From Buddleja alternifolia (lineage: Eukaryota > Streptophyta > Magnoliopsida > Lamiales > Scrophulariaceae), in NCBI GenBank assembly GCA_019426215.1, contig CM033400.1, positions 25,714,568 through 25,778,567 of the forward strand: DNA of 64,000 nucleotides. The letters are read 5' to 3'. The translations under genes were made by a program, and so were the position numbers. The first letter of the stretch is position 1. The number at the start of each line of letters is the position of its first letter. Under the pieces are notes generated by a model. That model was not told the origin of the DNA and did no database searches. It saw only the letters and a list, made by a program, of their open reading frames with translations. Below are positions 9,975 through 19,994 of the stretch, piece after piece.

Positions 9975-10909
9975 TGATCAACTTCTCAACTACTCAAATC
10001 AACCCAAAAGCAACCAACCCAATAGAACAATCGTCAACGCCCAACAACACACCAAAATCAGAGAGCAACCCACAATCTAGCAACAATCCACGGATTTAAC
10101 CGATTCCTCAATTCTTTAAGCAATAATCCACAATTTAATCAACAAAATAGCATCCAATTTCAACAACAACAACCCACAAATTCAATTTCAACCCACAATT
10201 TGATAACAATAGATCATCCAATTCAACAACAACAACCCTCAAATTTTTTATTTTTTTTTTATTACGATCCACAAATTTAATAGAAGTCCTCAAACAAAAA
10301 AAAAATCCACAATCGGATGAAGCCCCAAATAATCCTCAAAATATAATGTAAGGCACCTACTCGTCGTTTATGAATCGGAAATGGAAGAAGGGTAAAGCCA
10401 AAACTCACCTTTTTCCCCAAAAATTTTTCGCACCGAGTTGGATGTGAAGGAGAGGCCACTGTGCAGCGAGTGATGTTGATGGAAAGTGGCGGTGAAACAC
10501 GGTGGAGATGGCCGGAAAAGGTGAGAGTGTCGCCGGAAATCGCTTGGGAGAGGAGTTGTGAAGAGTTTGTGAAGAATTTTGACCGTTTGACCCACAAATT
10601 TGTTTAAATTAGAAACGGGCGCCTAGGCGCGCGACACAGCGTACCTGAAATTTTTTACTTGTAATGCCCGCGCCTAGGCGGGCGTTGTTTCGGCGCTTGG
10701 GCGCCCCTTTCAGAACCGGGCGCCTAGGCGCCTGTTTTCTCGGCGCTTGGGCGCCCCATTCGGAAATATTTTGTAAAGAATTTCATTTCCTGTTTCAAAA
10801 GGGAAGAGACAAAGCACTTAAAACACAAACTAACAAAGATGTAAGACTAGAAAATAAAGCAACAAACGGGATAATAAGGGAAAAAGAAAAGGAAACGGAA
10901 AGAAAACAT
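9975..10909 (-). other. Spacer between Athila integrase and post-pol ORF
   Basis: Non-coding. The part at 9975-10265 is CAA-rich on the plus strand (TTG-rich on the minus strand) and looks like an unstructured leader of the post-pol ORF. The part at 10614-10766 is a GC-rich array of palindromic modules, listed separately. Frames at 10277-10597 have no recognisable product. Confidence 0.55.
10614..10766. repeat. GC-rich palindromic module array
   Basis: Five modules lie in about 150 bp: GGCGCCTAGGCGC, CGCGCCTAGGCGG, CGGCGCTTGGGCGCC, GGCGCCTAGGCGCC and CGGCGCTTGGGCGCC. CCTAGG-core and CTTGGG-core modules alternate, each followed by a short AT-rich linker, often with TTCAGAA or TTCGGAA. The modules contrast sharply with the AT-rich surroundings, and related ones occur in the LTR and at 14810-14965. 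Confidence 0.8.
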
Positions 10910-10931
10910 GGGTTGCCTCCCAAGAAGCGCT
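10910..10931 (-). other. Conserved-looking block just after the Athila integrase stop
   Basis: On the minus strand the block contains GCTTCTTGGGAGGCAACCC, 36 bp downstream of the end of the integrase frame. I recall very similar sequence at this place in Athila elements of other plants, but cannot confirm that here. Its role is unknown; it may act in RNA processing or splicing for the downstream ORF. Confidence 0.4.
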
Positions 10932-10966
10932 AGTTTAGAGTAATTAGCTCGACTGAAAGCGAAGAA

Positions 10967-12130
10967 TCACGAAGGGTCCGCGAGGATGAAGGACTCTTTG
11001 TCTCTTGGTCCATCCATCCCTAAGTAAGGTTTTAGACGTTGAGCGTTGACCAAGAAAGTATGTCCTTCATCTGTTGTAAGCTTGACGACGCCGGATGGAT
11101 AGACCTGGGAAATCAAAAATGGGCCCGACCATCGAGACTTAAGCTTCCCGGGGAAGAGTCGGAGTCGAGAGTTGTATAGCAACACCCGCTCTCCCTTGTG
11201 GAATTCCTGGGGGAGAATATGTTTGTCATGCCACATTTTGGTCTGCTCCTTATAGAGTTTTGCGTTCTCATAGGCAAGATGACGCCATTCTTCGAGCTCG
11301 TTGAGTTGTAGCAAACGTTGTGTACCTACACTTTGAGAGTCAAAATTTAGAAACTTAATGGCCCAATAAGCACGATGCTCGAGTTCAACGGGCAAGTGAC
11401 ATGTTTTGCCAAAAACAAGACGATACGGGGACATGCCAATTGGGGTTTTATAGGCGGTCCGATAAGCCCAAAGAGCATCATCCAATTTAAGGGACCAATC
11501 CTTTCTTGATGCGTTGACAGTTTTTTCTAAAATACGCTTAATCTCCCTATTCGAGACCTCCACTTGGCCACTAGTTTGTGGGTGGTATGGGGTCGAAATT
11601 TTATGCTTCACCCCGTACTTGGTCAATAAAAGTTCAAACTGCCTGTTGCAGAAGTGGGTGCCCCCGTCACTAATGATGGCTCGGGGAGTTCCAAATCGAG
11701 TAAAAATATGCTTCTTCAGAAAACGAGTGACAACCCCGAGCATCATTAGTAGGCAAGGCCACGGCTTCCACCCATTTGGAGACATAGTCTACCGCAACAA
11801 GATATATTTATTTGAACAAGAACTGGGGAAAGGGCCCATGAAATCCACACCCCATACATCAAACAACTCACACTCTAACATGCTATTTAAGGGCGTTTCA
11901 TGATGTTTAGAGATGTCCCTCCCCATTCGTTGACAGCGATCACAAGATTTGACATAATGATGTGCATCTTAACAAGAGTAGGCCAGAAGAAACCTGATTG
12001 GAGGATCTTAGCTACCGTTTTGGAAGGCCCAAAATGGCCACCTACCGCCATATCATGACAATGAGATAGGATAGCATGCACGTCTGTTTCGGGTATGCAC
12101 TCGAATTAAACCATCTGCACAAACTTTGAA
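10967..12130 (-). pseudogene. Athila-like integrase, frameshifted
   Basis: The zinc-binding N-terminus is around 12081-11890 ([16 protein letters not shown], then a short CDRCQR-like region that is damaged). The catalytic core includes [10 protein letters not shown] near 11790, ISDGGTHF and the [13 protein letters not shown] segment, so the DDE residues are recognisable. The C-terminus ends at 10967 after [16 protein letters not shown]. The last 272 residues are one frame (11785-10967); at least one frameshift near 11740 and another near 11890-11960 separate it from upstream parts. Integrase inserts the cDNA into the host genome. No chromodomain is seen, as expected for Athila. Confidence 0.82.
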
Positions 12131-12159
12131 TAAAAAGGGTTCGTCCCAAAGATATGGCT

Positions 12160-13734
12160 TTACATCAGATAGAAATTTCTTCTTTTGATAAAAGTGATAT
12201 CCGGGGGAAGACGGCCCGTAACAATGTAATTGGCAAAGTTAGCATACCAAGGTGAAATTTTTTCAGAAATAGCAAGGAGGTGTTCATCTGGGAATTCCTC
12301 ACGAATTGGTGTCTCATCTAACGGATCATTCACTAGCTCTAATCGTGAGAGGTGGTCGGCTACTACATTTTCGGTGCCTTTCTTGTCTTTTATCTCTAAA
12401 TCAAATTCTTGGAGTAACAAAATCCACCTAAGGAGTCTTGGTTTAGCATCTTTCTTGGCAAGCAAATATTTTAAAGCCGAATGATCGGTGTAACTATCAC
12501 TTTGTTTAGCACGAGGTAAGAGTGGAATTTATCGAATGCAAAGACTATGGCGAGTAATTCTTTTTCCGTGGTGGCATAATTCAATTGTGCATCGTTAAGA
12601 GTTTTACTAGCATAGTAAATGGTTCGAAATACCTTTCCTTCCTTTGGCCAAGGACCGCTCCAACCGCGGTGTCACTCGCATCACACATCAATTCGAATGG
12701 TAAGCTCCAATCGGGATGACATGATAGGGGCGGAAACTAAGCGTTCCTTCAAATCAAGAAAGGCCTGCATACAAGAGAATTGAAATCAAAAGGTGCATCT
12801 TTAACAAGCAATTAGACAACGGTTTCGCAATTTTAGAGAAATTCAAGATGAATCGCCTATAGAACCAGCATGCCCGAGGAAACTCCTAACAGCTTTTACC
12901 GATGTGGGCGGGGGAAGTTTTTCAATGACCTCAATCTTGGCTTGGTCCACTTCGATCCCTTTGAGAGATCTTGTGGCCAAGTACAATCCCCTCCCGGACC
13001 ATTAAATGGCATTTTTCCCAATTCAAAACAAGGTTGGTTTCTTCACAACGTTTAAGCACAACATTTAGATGAGCAAGACAATATCAAAAGTTGTTCCGAA
13101 AACAAAAAGTCATCCATAAAAATTTCAAGGAAATCTTCAACCATATCATGAAAAATAGCCATCATGCATCTTTGAAAAGTGGCCGGGGCATTACACAAGC
13201 CAAATGGCATCCTTCTATAAGCAAATGTGCCATAAGGACAAGTGAAAGTGGTTTTCTCTGGTCCTCAGGATCTATGGCAATTTGATTATAGCCGGAGTAA
13301 CCATCTAGAAAACAATAGAAATCATGCCCGGCTAATCGTTCAAGCATTTGGTCAATAAAGGGGAGGGGGAAATGATCCTTACGTGTGGCATCATTCAACT
13401 TACGGTAATCTATACATACACGCCACCCACTAATTATACGAGTTGGGATAAGCTCATTATTCGCATTCTCAATTACCGTTATCCCCCCTTTCTTAGGCAC
13501 CACTTGGGTAGGGCTCACCCACGCACTATCAGAAATAGGATAGATTATACCTGAGTCGAGCAGTTTAATCACTTCCTTCTTTACTACCTCTTGGATTTGT
13601 GGGTTTGATCTCCTTTGGGGTTGGCGTGTAGGCTTGGTGGAGTCCTCCATAAGTATTTTGTGCATACATATCGCTGGACTAATGCCTTTGATGTCCGCAA
13701 GTTTCCACCCAAAAGCCCGTTTGTGAGATCTCAA
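12160..13734 (-). pseudogene. Athila-like reverse transcriptase and RNase H, broken
   Basis: The RT begins around 13734 with the fingers/palm part (SAWVSPTQVVPKKGG, WRVCIDYRKLNDATRKDHFPLP, FYCFLDGYSGYNQI). It changes frame near 13250. The catalytic FMDD lies at about 13098-13109 in another frame. The RNase H part ends in a 101-residue frame (12465-12160) with [14 protein letters not shown] and [11 protein letters not shown], the typical gypsy RNase H end. Several indels between 12490 and 13160 break the frame, so the enzyme cannot be made. RT plus RNase H convert genomic RNA to cDNA in the particle. Confidence 0.85.
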
Positions 13735-14055
13735 CCCGTCATTATTGCTCTTCTTGTGATCCTGAAAGAGATGAGGAAATGATCAATGGGAGTGTTTCGT
13801 CGTCGTTCAAGTACACATATTTAAGGTGGGGGGAGGGGTTTGAGTTCGAGAGAGGGGGTTCTTCAATAGATGGGCGAGGTGATCCTGACAATGATCTATC
13901 AACTTTGATGAATCCTCCCGAATGAGAGGAAGATTTGTACTCCAAGCTTAGAACCTTTCCACTAGATCATCTTTCTCTCGAGTCCACTTGCATGGATTTC
14001 ATAAGATTCTGTTCGAGAGAATTTTCAATTGTATTGTCCTGTAAATACTCAACAA
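13735..14055 (-). other. Protease-RT linker of the Athila-like element
   Basis: About 320 bp lies between the last protease motif and the RT start. One short frame (13945-13742) is rich in Ser and Pro. This linker is normally translated but poorly conserved, and no domain was recognised. Confidence 0.5.
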
Positions 14056-14820
14056 TCAAATGGTCAAATGTATCAATTCGATAACACGAGTCATGATCAA
14101 TAGGATGTTTAGGACTTTGTAAACATCAAAGGTAACTTTGTCATCGCCCACATTCAAGGTAAGCTTACCATTAGCAATGTCAATTACCGCCTTACCCGTG
14201 GCTAGGAATGGTCTCCCTAGGATTAATGGTACCTCCACATCTTCTTCCATGTCGAGTACTACGAAATCAACGGGAAAATAAAACTTGTCGACTTGGACAA
14301 TAACGTCTTCGATTATCCCCTTGGGCCTCTTGATCGATCGGTCGGCTAGTTGAAGGCTCATTGAGGTCGGCTTGGGATTTCCAAGGCCTAGCTTTTTAAA
14401 CAGTGAGTATGGAAGAAGATTGATGCTGGCCCCCGAGTCACATAACACCTTCTTGAATGATAGGGTCCAATCGTGCATGGGATTGTGAGACTCCCGGATC
14501 TTGGAGCTTAGTTGGCAATTTATTGAGTAATACGGCGGAGCATTCTTCCGTGAGGCACACCGTCTCATTCTCTTCCCACTTCTGCTTGTTGGAGAGTATG
14601 TCCTTGAAGAACTTCACATAATTCGGCATTTGGAGAATGGCGTCAATAAACGGAATATTATTCTCACTTCCCGAAGGATTGCCAAAATTCGAAGAAAGCT
14701 CGGATCCATCTCCTTTTTCTTCTTTTTTGAGCATTTGGGAAGGGGAGACGAACTTCGATAGGGGGAGAAAGCGTTGGATTAGACGGATGAAAACCCACTG
14801 AAACAGTAGGCGGCGCCTGG
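14056..14820 (-). pseudogene. Athila-like gag C-terminus and aspartic protease, frameshifted
   Basis: The gag end is seen from about 14734 (NIPFIDAILQMPNYVKFFKD, then ETVCLTEECSAVLLNKLPTK). After a frameshift near 14500 the frame continues as the protease with the catalytic CDSGASINLLPYSLF and the C-terminal IILGRPFLATG-type motif (VPLILGRPFLATGKAVID), ending at 14056. The DSG aspartate is present. Retroelement proteases cut the Gag-Pol polyprotein. Upstream, GC-rich palindromic modules occupy what should be gag linker. Confidence 0.85.
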
Positions 14821-14965
14821 GCGCGTATATCGGCGCCTAGGCGCCGGATCTGTTGGCGCCTGGGCGTGCATTTCTGGGCGCTCGGGCGCGGGATGCAGAA
14901 CTATGCATCTGGCGGTTTTGATGGGTGGCCCGCCTGGGCGAGTATATTAGCGCCTAGTCGCGTAA
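14810..14965. repeat. GC-rich palindromic module array in the gag linker
   Basis: The block holds GGCGCCTGGGCGCG, CGGCGCCTAGGCGCCG, TGGCGCCTGGGCGTG, GGGCGCTCGGGCGCG, CGCCTGGGCGAG and GCGCCTAGTCGCG, separated by 10-40 AT-rich bases. It is the same family of modules as at 10614-10766. It lies directly against the assembly gap, which it may have caused by forming secondary structure or collapsing. Confidence 0.75.
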
Positions 14966-14968
14966 GGA

Positions 14969-15077
14969 NNNNNNNNNNNNNNNNNNNNNNNNNNNNNNNN
15001 NNNNNNNNNNNNNNNNNNNNNNNNNNNNNNNNNNNNNNNNNNNNNNNNNNNNNNNNNNNNNNNNNNNNNNNNNNNNN
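14969..15077. other. Assembly gap (109 N)
   Basis: A run of N marks unknown sequence. The Athila-like element stops on its left and a SIRE-like LTR begins mid-sequence on its right, so true adjacency is not established. The adjacent right-hand sequence looks low in quality. Confidence 0.99.
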
Positions 15078-15773
15078 CCTCATCCGCACGCGCCACGATC
15101 TGTGTGAAGGATCGAAGTTGGATACTTGCATGTATTTCTGGGTGAAGAAGTGCACAAGGTGACTTGAAGTGATTATGGAGCAGAAATCTGTGTGCCATCA
15201 ACAAATATAACTCACGTTCATCGACATCATCTCTCCCTAAATTTGTAGAAGATTCGGTGTGAGTACTTTGAGAATCATTTAAGTGTATTGCCTCCAAGGA
15301 AGTTCGAGCAGCAACGGACGTATTTGCGGATTCCACACCAACGAACCTTACAAATATATGGTCATTTACTTTTTCAGGCAATTTCTTTTAAGTCTGTCCT
15401 AATTCATTGCATAAATTATTAATTAAAACACAATCAAACGTTAAGCAACTACGAACTTTCTTGTGACGCTAACGCTTTTACTCGAAGACACACAATAATT
15501 CCGCGTGCTTAACACGATTAAAGAACTGAAACGCTTAACCTATCTTGGTTCAAAGTATTCAAATCTTTAAGTCCTAGTTAACTTCCAAAAACTGTCTTCA
15601 TCAACGGTTTCGCCAAAGCGCCTATTTTTAAGTGAACACTTAAGTCAAGCGTTAACACTTCAAGCGTTCCCAAAATCTTTTAGTACGAAACTTTTTGAAG
15701 TCGAAAAGACTTAGGTCTATTCACCCACCCCCCCCCTTCTAGACCCTTTCGTATGCCACTTGGGTATGCAACA
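15078..15773 (+). repeat. 5' LTR, right part (SIRE copy A)
   Basis: Corresponds to 39256-39931, the last 676 bp of copy C's 5' LTR, and ends with TGGGTATGCAACA. The first 200 bp match copy C poorly, with many small insertions and deletions, and the match improves further right. Confidence 0.8.
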
Positions 15774-15775
15774 AG

Positions 15776-15787
15776 TGGTATCAGAGC
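15776..15787 (+). other. Primer binding site (initiator tRNA-Met), SIRE copy A
   Basis: TGGTATCAGAGC lies two bases after the LTR end, the standard complement of the 3' end of plant initiator tRNA-Met, where reverse transcription starts. Confidence 0.9.
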
Positions 15788-15875
15788 GTTAAAATTGAAA
15801 TTTTAAAATTTCCAAGCATAACTGCTTGTTTAGATCCTTTTCTTTCAAAATCTAGTTTCGTTTGAAATTTTCGAT

Positions 15876-18800
15876 ATGGCATTTGCTAAAGTTCCCAACT
15901 GACTAAATCAAATTTTGACACATGGAAAGTCAAAGCATTTACATATCTTTGTTCATGTGCTGAGACATGTGTAATATTATTTCAGATGGGCCATCAAAAT
16001 GTACAAAGTTATCACAAGAGCGTCTGGAGCCACGGAAGAACCTCCCATGGTACGTTGAGAACCAAACAAGAATGGACTCCAAATGAGCGTCTGATAGAGG
16101 TGTTTTTACTGTTTTTAAGACCGTAATTCTTATGATTTGGATTCACTTATTGCTTAAATCATGTACATTTGCATTTAATAGGTGTGTGTTAAGTGAATAC
16201 AGGTAATAAATGAGAATACATGAAGAAAAGGGAAGAAAACGATGCACAAAACAAGTTCAAGCATGTTTTTTCAACCCTAGGCGGTTTATGCATCTCCTAC
16301 CACATTCGAGCGATAATTCCGTACATTTAGAGACCGACTTAGACAAAGTTTCCTTCTACAAAGTTTTAGATGTATGTCTTAGCTTCAAATGGGAACTTGA
16401 AACATCCAAATCGGAGGTCTATAGAGATAATTGTGAAGGAAATACGATTGCTGCGCCGACAGAGAAGACATGTGCCAGGATACGCCCCAGCGCCCTCCTA
16501 GTCCTGCTAGGCATGGATGGTCCGAATGTTACTCCCTTTTCAACCTAAATTCCAGCATATATGATGGGTAAGAATCACTTTGGCCATAATTCAGCACATG
16601 TGTTGAGGGTTGTCATAAGTGTGTTTCTTGGTAGATTTACTTTATGGGTGCCAAATCAGAAACACCTCCATGTTGAAACATAATTAGGTATACTTAGCGA
16701 CCACATTTGACAAAATGTCCTTCTAAAACGTTGTAGATCTATGTGTTAGCTTCACATGGGGACTTGAATCACCCAATTTGGAGATCTGTGAGAATGTTAT
16801 GAGGAAAATACTAAGACTGCGCTGGAAAGCAAAAAATGGCAGCATGCATGTGTTTTGTTGAAGTTTTCACATGGTTATGCTTGGTGGAATTCTTAAGGGC
16901 TAAAAGTTCAGCATTTTTTAGCTGGTTGGAATCTTAAAAGCCAAACTTTAAGCATCAACTTAGGTGGAATTCTCATTGGGGAACTTTAATGGGAATTCTT
17001 AATGCATACTTTAGTGGAATTTTTGCTATAAAAGGAGGGAGAACCCATACTCTTCAGAATTCACTATCAATTTCAGATTCTTGGAGGAGAGGGGGGCAAC
17101 CCCTAATCTGATTTCTCCATAATTCATCACCATTCTTCATCACTCTTGGAGGGAAAACTAGAGGAAGGAAAAGAGCTTGGGGATTGAAGGCTCAACTTCA
17201 AGATCCATCATCATTCACATTTAGGGAGTTTTTAAGAGCTTTTCATTTCATTTATGTCTATGAATATTCCTCTTATGTCTTTTATGCTTTCAATTATGAA
17301 CTAAATTCGTAAGATTAGGGTCATGTAAGGCCAAATTGTGATATATGCTTACATAGATGATTGTTGAGGTTGTTCTTATATTGTTATGTGATGTGAATTG
17401 TGTTTTTGTTTATCTTGCATATACTTGATCACTATATGTTAGAATCTTATGCCTAGGTTAATATTTCGGGAGAAAATTGACTTAGGGTGCAAGAAATTCA
17501 CATCATGACCTGCACTAATGAGGAATTGCACTAGACATAGGTAAAGATTCCCGGTGAAGTCGTTCGATTCAATCGAGTGAACTATAGTACATTAATGCAT
17601 GTTTAGTGGTTAGATTTCCGGATAGGGATATTTGGGAAATCACGATCTAAGTATAGGAGTTTTATACGCGAGACATCGTTTATTCTCTACCTTAGGAGTT
17701 TTCACCATAACAATATAAGAGTAATTCTACAACAAGAGCCTTTATAAGTATATTTGATCAATTTGGACCTAGCATGTGCCTTAGTCCCCTTTATAATTGT
17801 TTTAATTCATTTGCATAACCTTGTTCTTATTGTACACGTTTTTACATTTAAGTTACTTTTATTGTAGTTGTTTTTTTGTATAATCATAAACTAGAATTCA
17901 GTCTCCGTGGTTCGACAACCCGGACTTTCGTCCACACTTATTACTACACACGACTAGTGCACTTGTTCTCATAGCACGTTAGCTTTTAGCGTGTTAGCGT
18001 CGAAGAGCTAATTTGGACAATGTTGGTCGTAACGCTCTATATACGGCTATTGGTGATAATGACAACCTATTTAACAAGATCAAGTCCTGCAAACTACTAA
18101 AGATATGGGATAAGTTGGCTATGATTTGTGGTGGTTCAGCTCAAATCAAAGAAACAAACTTTCCATTGTAAGGAAAAGTTTAACGGATTTAAGATGCTAC
18201 CCATTGAACTTTAGAGCATTGGATATAAGATTTACAGCTCTAGTTACAGAACTTACATCGTTGGGAATGGATTTACAGAACCGAGAAATGGTGGTTAAGA
18301 TTTTAGAAGCTTACCAAGTAAATTCTTTATGAAGACAACCGCTATGAGAGAATCAAATATGCTGGATCTCCTAACTCCAGAAGACGCCTTTTCAGAGCTG
18401 AAAGCATTTGAGTTCGAGTTGAATTCTGCTAGTGATATTGTGAGTAGTCCAGTGATTGAATCTGGAGCGCTCATTGCATCAATCAAAGGTAAATCAGGTA
18501 ATAAAGGAAAGAATTCACATGTCATGAGGAAGAGGAGTTGGCTTTGCTGAATAGATTCAGGAAGTTCTTGAGATATGAAAAGAAAGGAAAAGGTTTCAAT
18601 AATCAAGGACAAAGTTCATATCAAGCGCCTTCTCCTGTGCAACAACAGTTTCAAGTGCCTTAGTATTCTGTTCCTTCACCCCAAGCGCCTGTTCAATACC
18701 ACGTCTACTCAAAGTCTCCCAGCTCCAGTGGTCTCAAAACCACACATTGCAAGGTTAACAAATGAACAAAAGATGAAAACTAATCTTTGTTATAATTGCA

Positions 18801-19972
18801 GGAAACCAGGGCACTACCAGGTAATTGCCCTTATCCAAACATATCCAAGCCCTCAAGGTAAGATTACTTGGATAGAAACCAATTCAGGAGCAACCTTCGT
18901 CAACAAGGTTTGCTAGCGGAATCAGAATCAGCATCCGCACCTGAAGATTTAGAATCATCAGAAAAAAGTAGTGATGATGATGATCCATTAGATGACTCAG
19001 CGTTCATATGTCTCATGGCCAGAGATGATGAAGCGTCTCCTGAGGTAATCAATGAATTATCAATTCCTCTTTCTTATGATGAATTACTTGACAAAGTCAA
19101 AGAATACTACAATGAATGTCAAGAAGCTGCCAAAATATATCAAAATGATCTCGCTATTATCTCATCACTCACAAGAGATAAATTGATGCTCAGAGCAGAG
19201 TTGCGAGTTTAGCAACAGTGCATTGAGAAGAACCAATCGCTTGAGAGTGAAATTATTCAATTAAAAGGCGATCTTGATATAATAGTCAAGAGAGAAGCTG
19301 ATTTGATTGCTAGACTAGCTAAACCAGAGCAGCTCATCTCATCATTATCAAAAGCTTCTAAACCAATTGGATATGTGACTGAAGTAACCAGATTATTTGG
19401 TGAGAAGACTGTTTAGGATGCGATAAACTCGGTAAACAACAATTAATTTAAGGTTACAGCAAACAACAAAGAAAAGGGTGTTATCTTTGTTGAAAAAGGT
19501 TCACAAGGTCAAACACAAAAGGAAACCAAGTGACAATGGTAAGAGGCCAATGAGAAAGTCAAAGCTAACTTAGGCAAGGGTAAGGCTAAGGAAAATGATT
19601 CACAAAGACAGGTCTATCCAACGCTCAAAAGGCTAACGATAAGACTGACCACTGGAATCAAGTGCTAAGCGTCCAGCAACAAAAGTGCAACCCAAGCCAG
19701 CGCCAAGGAAATACCAACGTCAATATCCAAGACAGTTAAGATCATATTATCAATACTATGATGATTATGATTATGACTATGATTATACTATATTATAATT
19801 GGTATATTATTATACACCCAAAAAACACACACAACACAATGTGAAACCGAAAAAGGCCAGTATTCCTGCAATGAAGACTAGGCAAATAGGGGTTCCTAAA
19901 ATTCTAATTCAAACTAACAATGTTACTAAGTTGAAGGACCCAAGCACAACAATGGGTAACTAAACAGAAATA
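15876..19972 (+). pseudogene. SIRE gag, copy A, interrupted and frameshifted
   Basis: The start matches copy C (MAFAKVP...), but the frame breaks within 30 codons by base loss. The gag is split by the solo LTR at 16092-17996, continues around 18002-19960 with recognisable pieces (LTPEDAFSELKAFEFELNS; LLAESESASAPEDLESSEKSS), and has a damaged zinc knuckle near 18790-18825. Many small deletions relative to 42190-44180. Not functional as written. Confidence 0.8.
16092..17996 (+). mobile_element. Athila-like solo LTR inside gag of SIRE copy A
   Basis: Begins TGATAGAGGTG and ends TTAGCGTGTTA. It is flanked by GCGTC at 16087-16091 and 17997-18001, a 5-bp target duplication. No internal element sequence is present, so it is a solo LTR left by LTR-LTR recombination. 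It matches 40258-42184 nearly base for base apart from small deletions. CTATAAAAGGAGGG near 17025 is the likely TATA box. Confidence 0.9.
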
Positions 19973-19994
19973 GAACTTCCTTTTTTGATTGCAG

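Larger units (their letters stand above)
5358..14968 (-). mobile_element. Athila-like Ty3/gypsy retrotransposon (3' LTR to gag), truncated by the assembly gap
   Basis: On the minus strand the order is gag end, protease, RT, RNase H, integrase, a post-pol ORF, polypurine tract and 3' LTR (5358-7025). This is the order of Ty3/gypsy Athila elements. The diagnostic sequences are an Athila-type protease (CDSGASINLLP), the FMDD RT motif, and an integrase C-terminus with [24 protein letters not shown]. The gag start, PBS and 5' LTR should lie right of 14968, but 109 N follow and the sequence beyond belongs to another element. Frameshifts occur in every pol segment, so it is inactive. It inserted into a SIRE-like LTR at 5357/5358; the target duplication cannot be tested because the other end is missing. 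Confidence 0.87.

Noticed and set aside
14866..15381. Frames that run across the N gap
   Set aside because: They include unknown residues and join two unrelated elements; no domain is present.
16210..16548. 112-codon frame inside the solo LTR (also 40387-40671)
   Set aside because: Lengths differ between the two near-identical LTR copies through indels, and LTRs of this family are non-coding.
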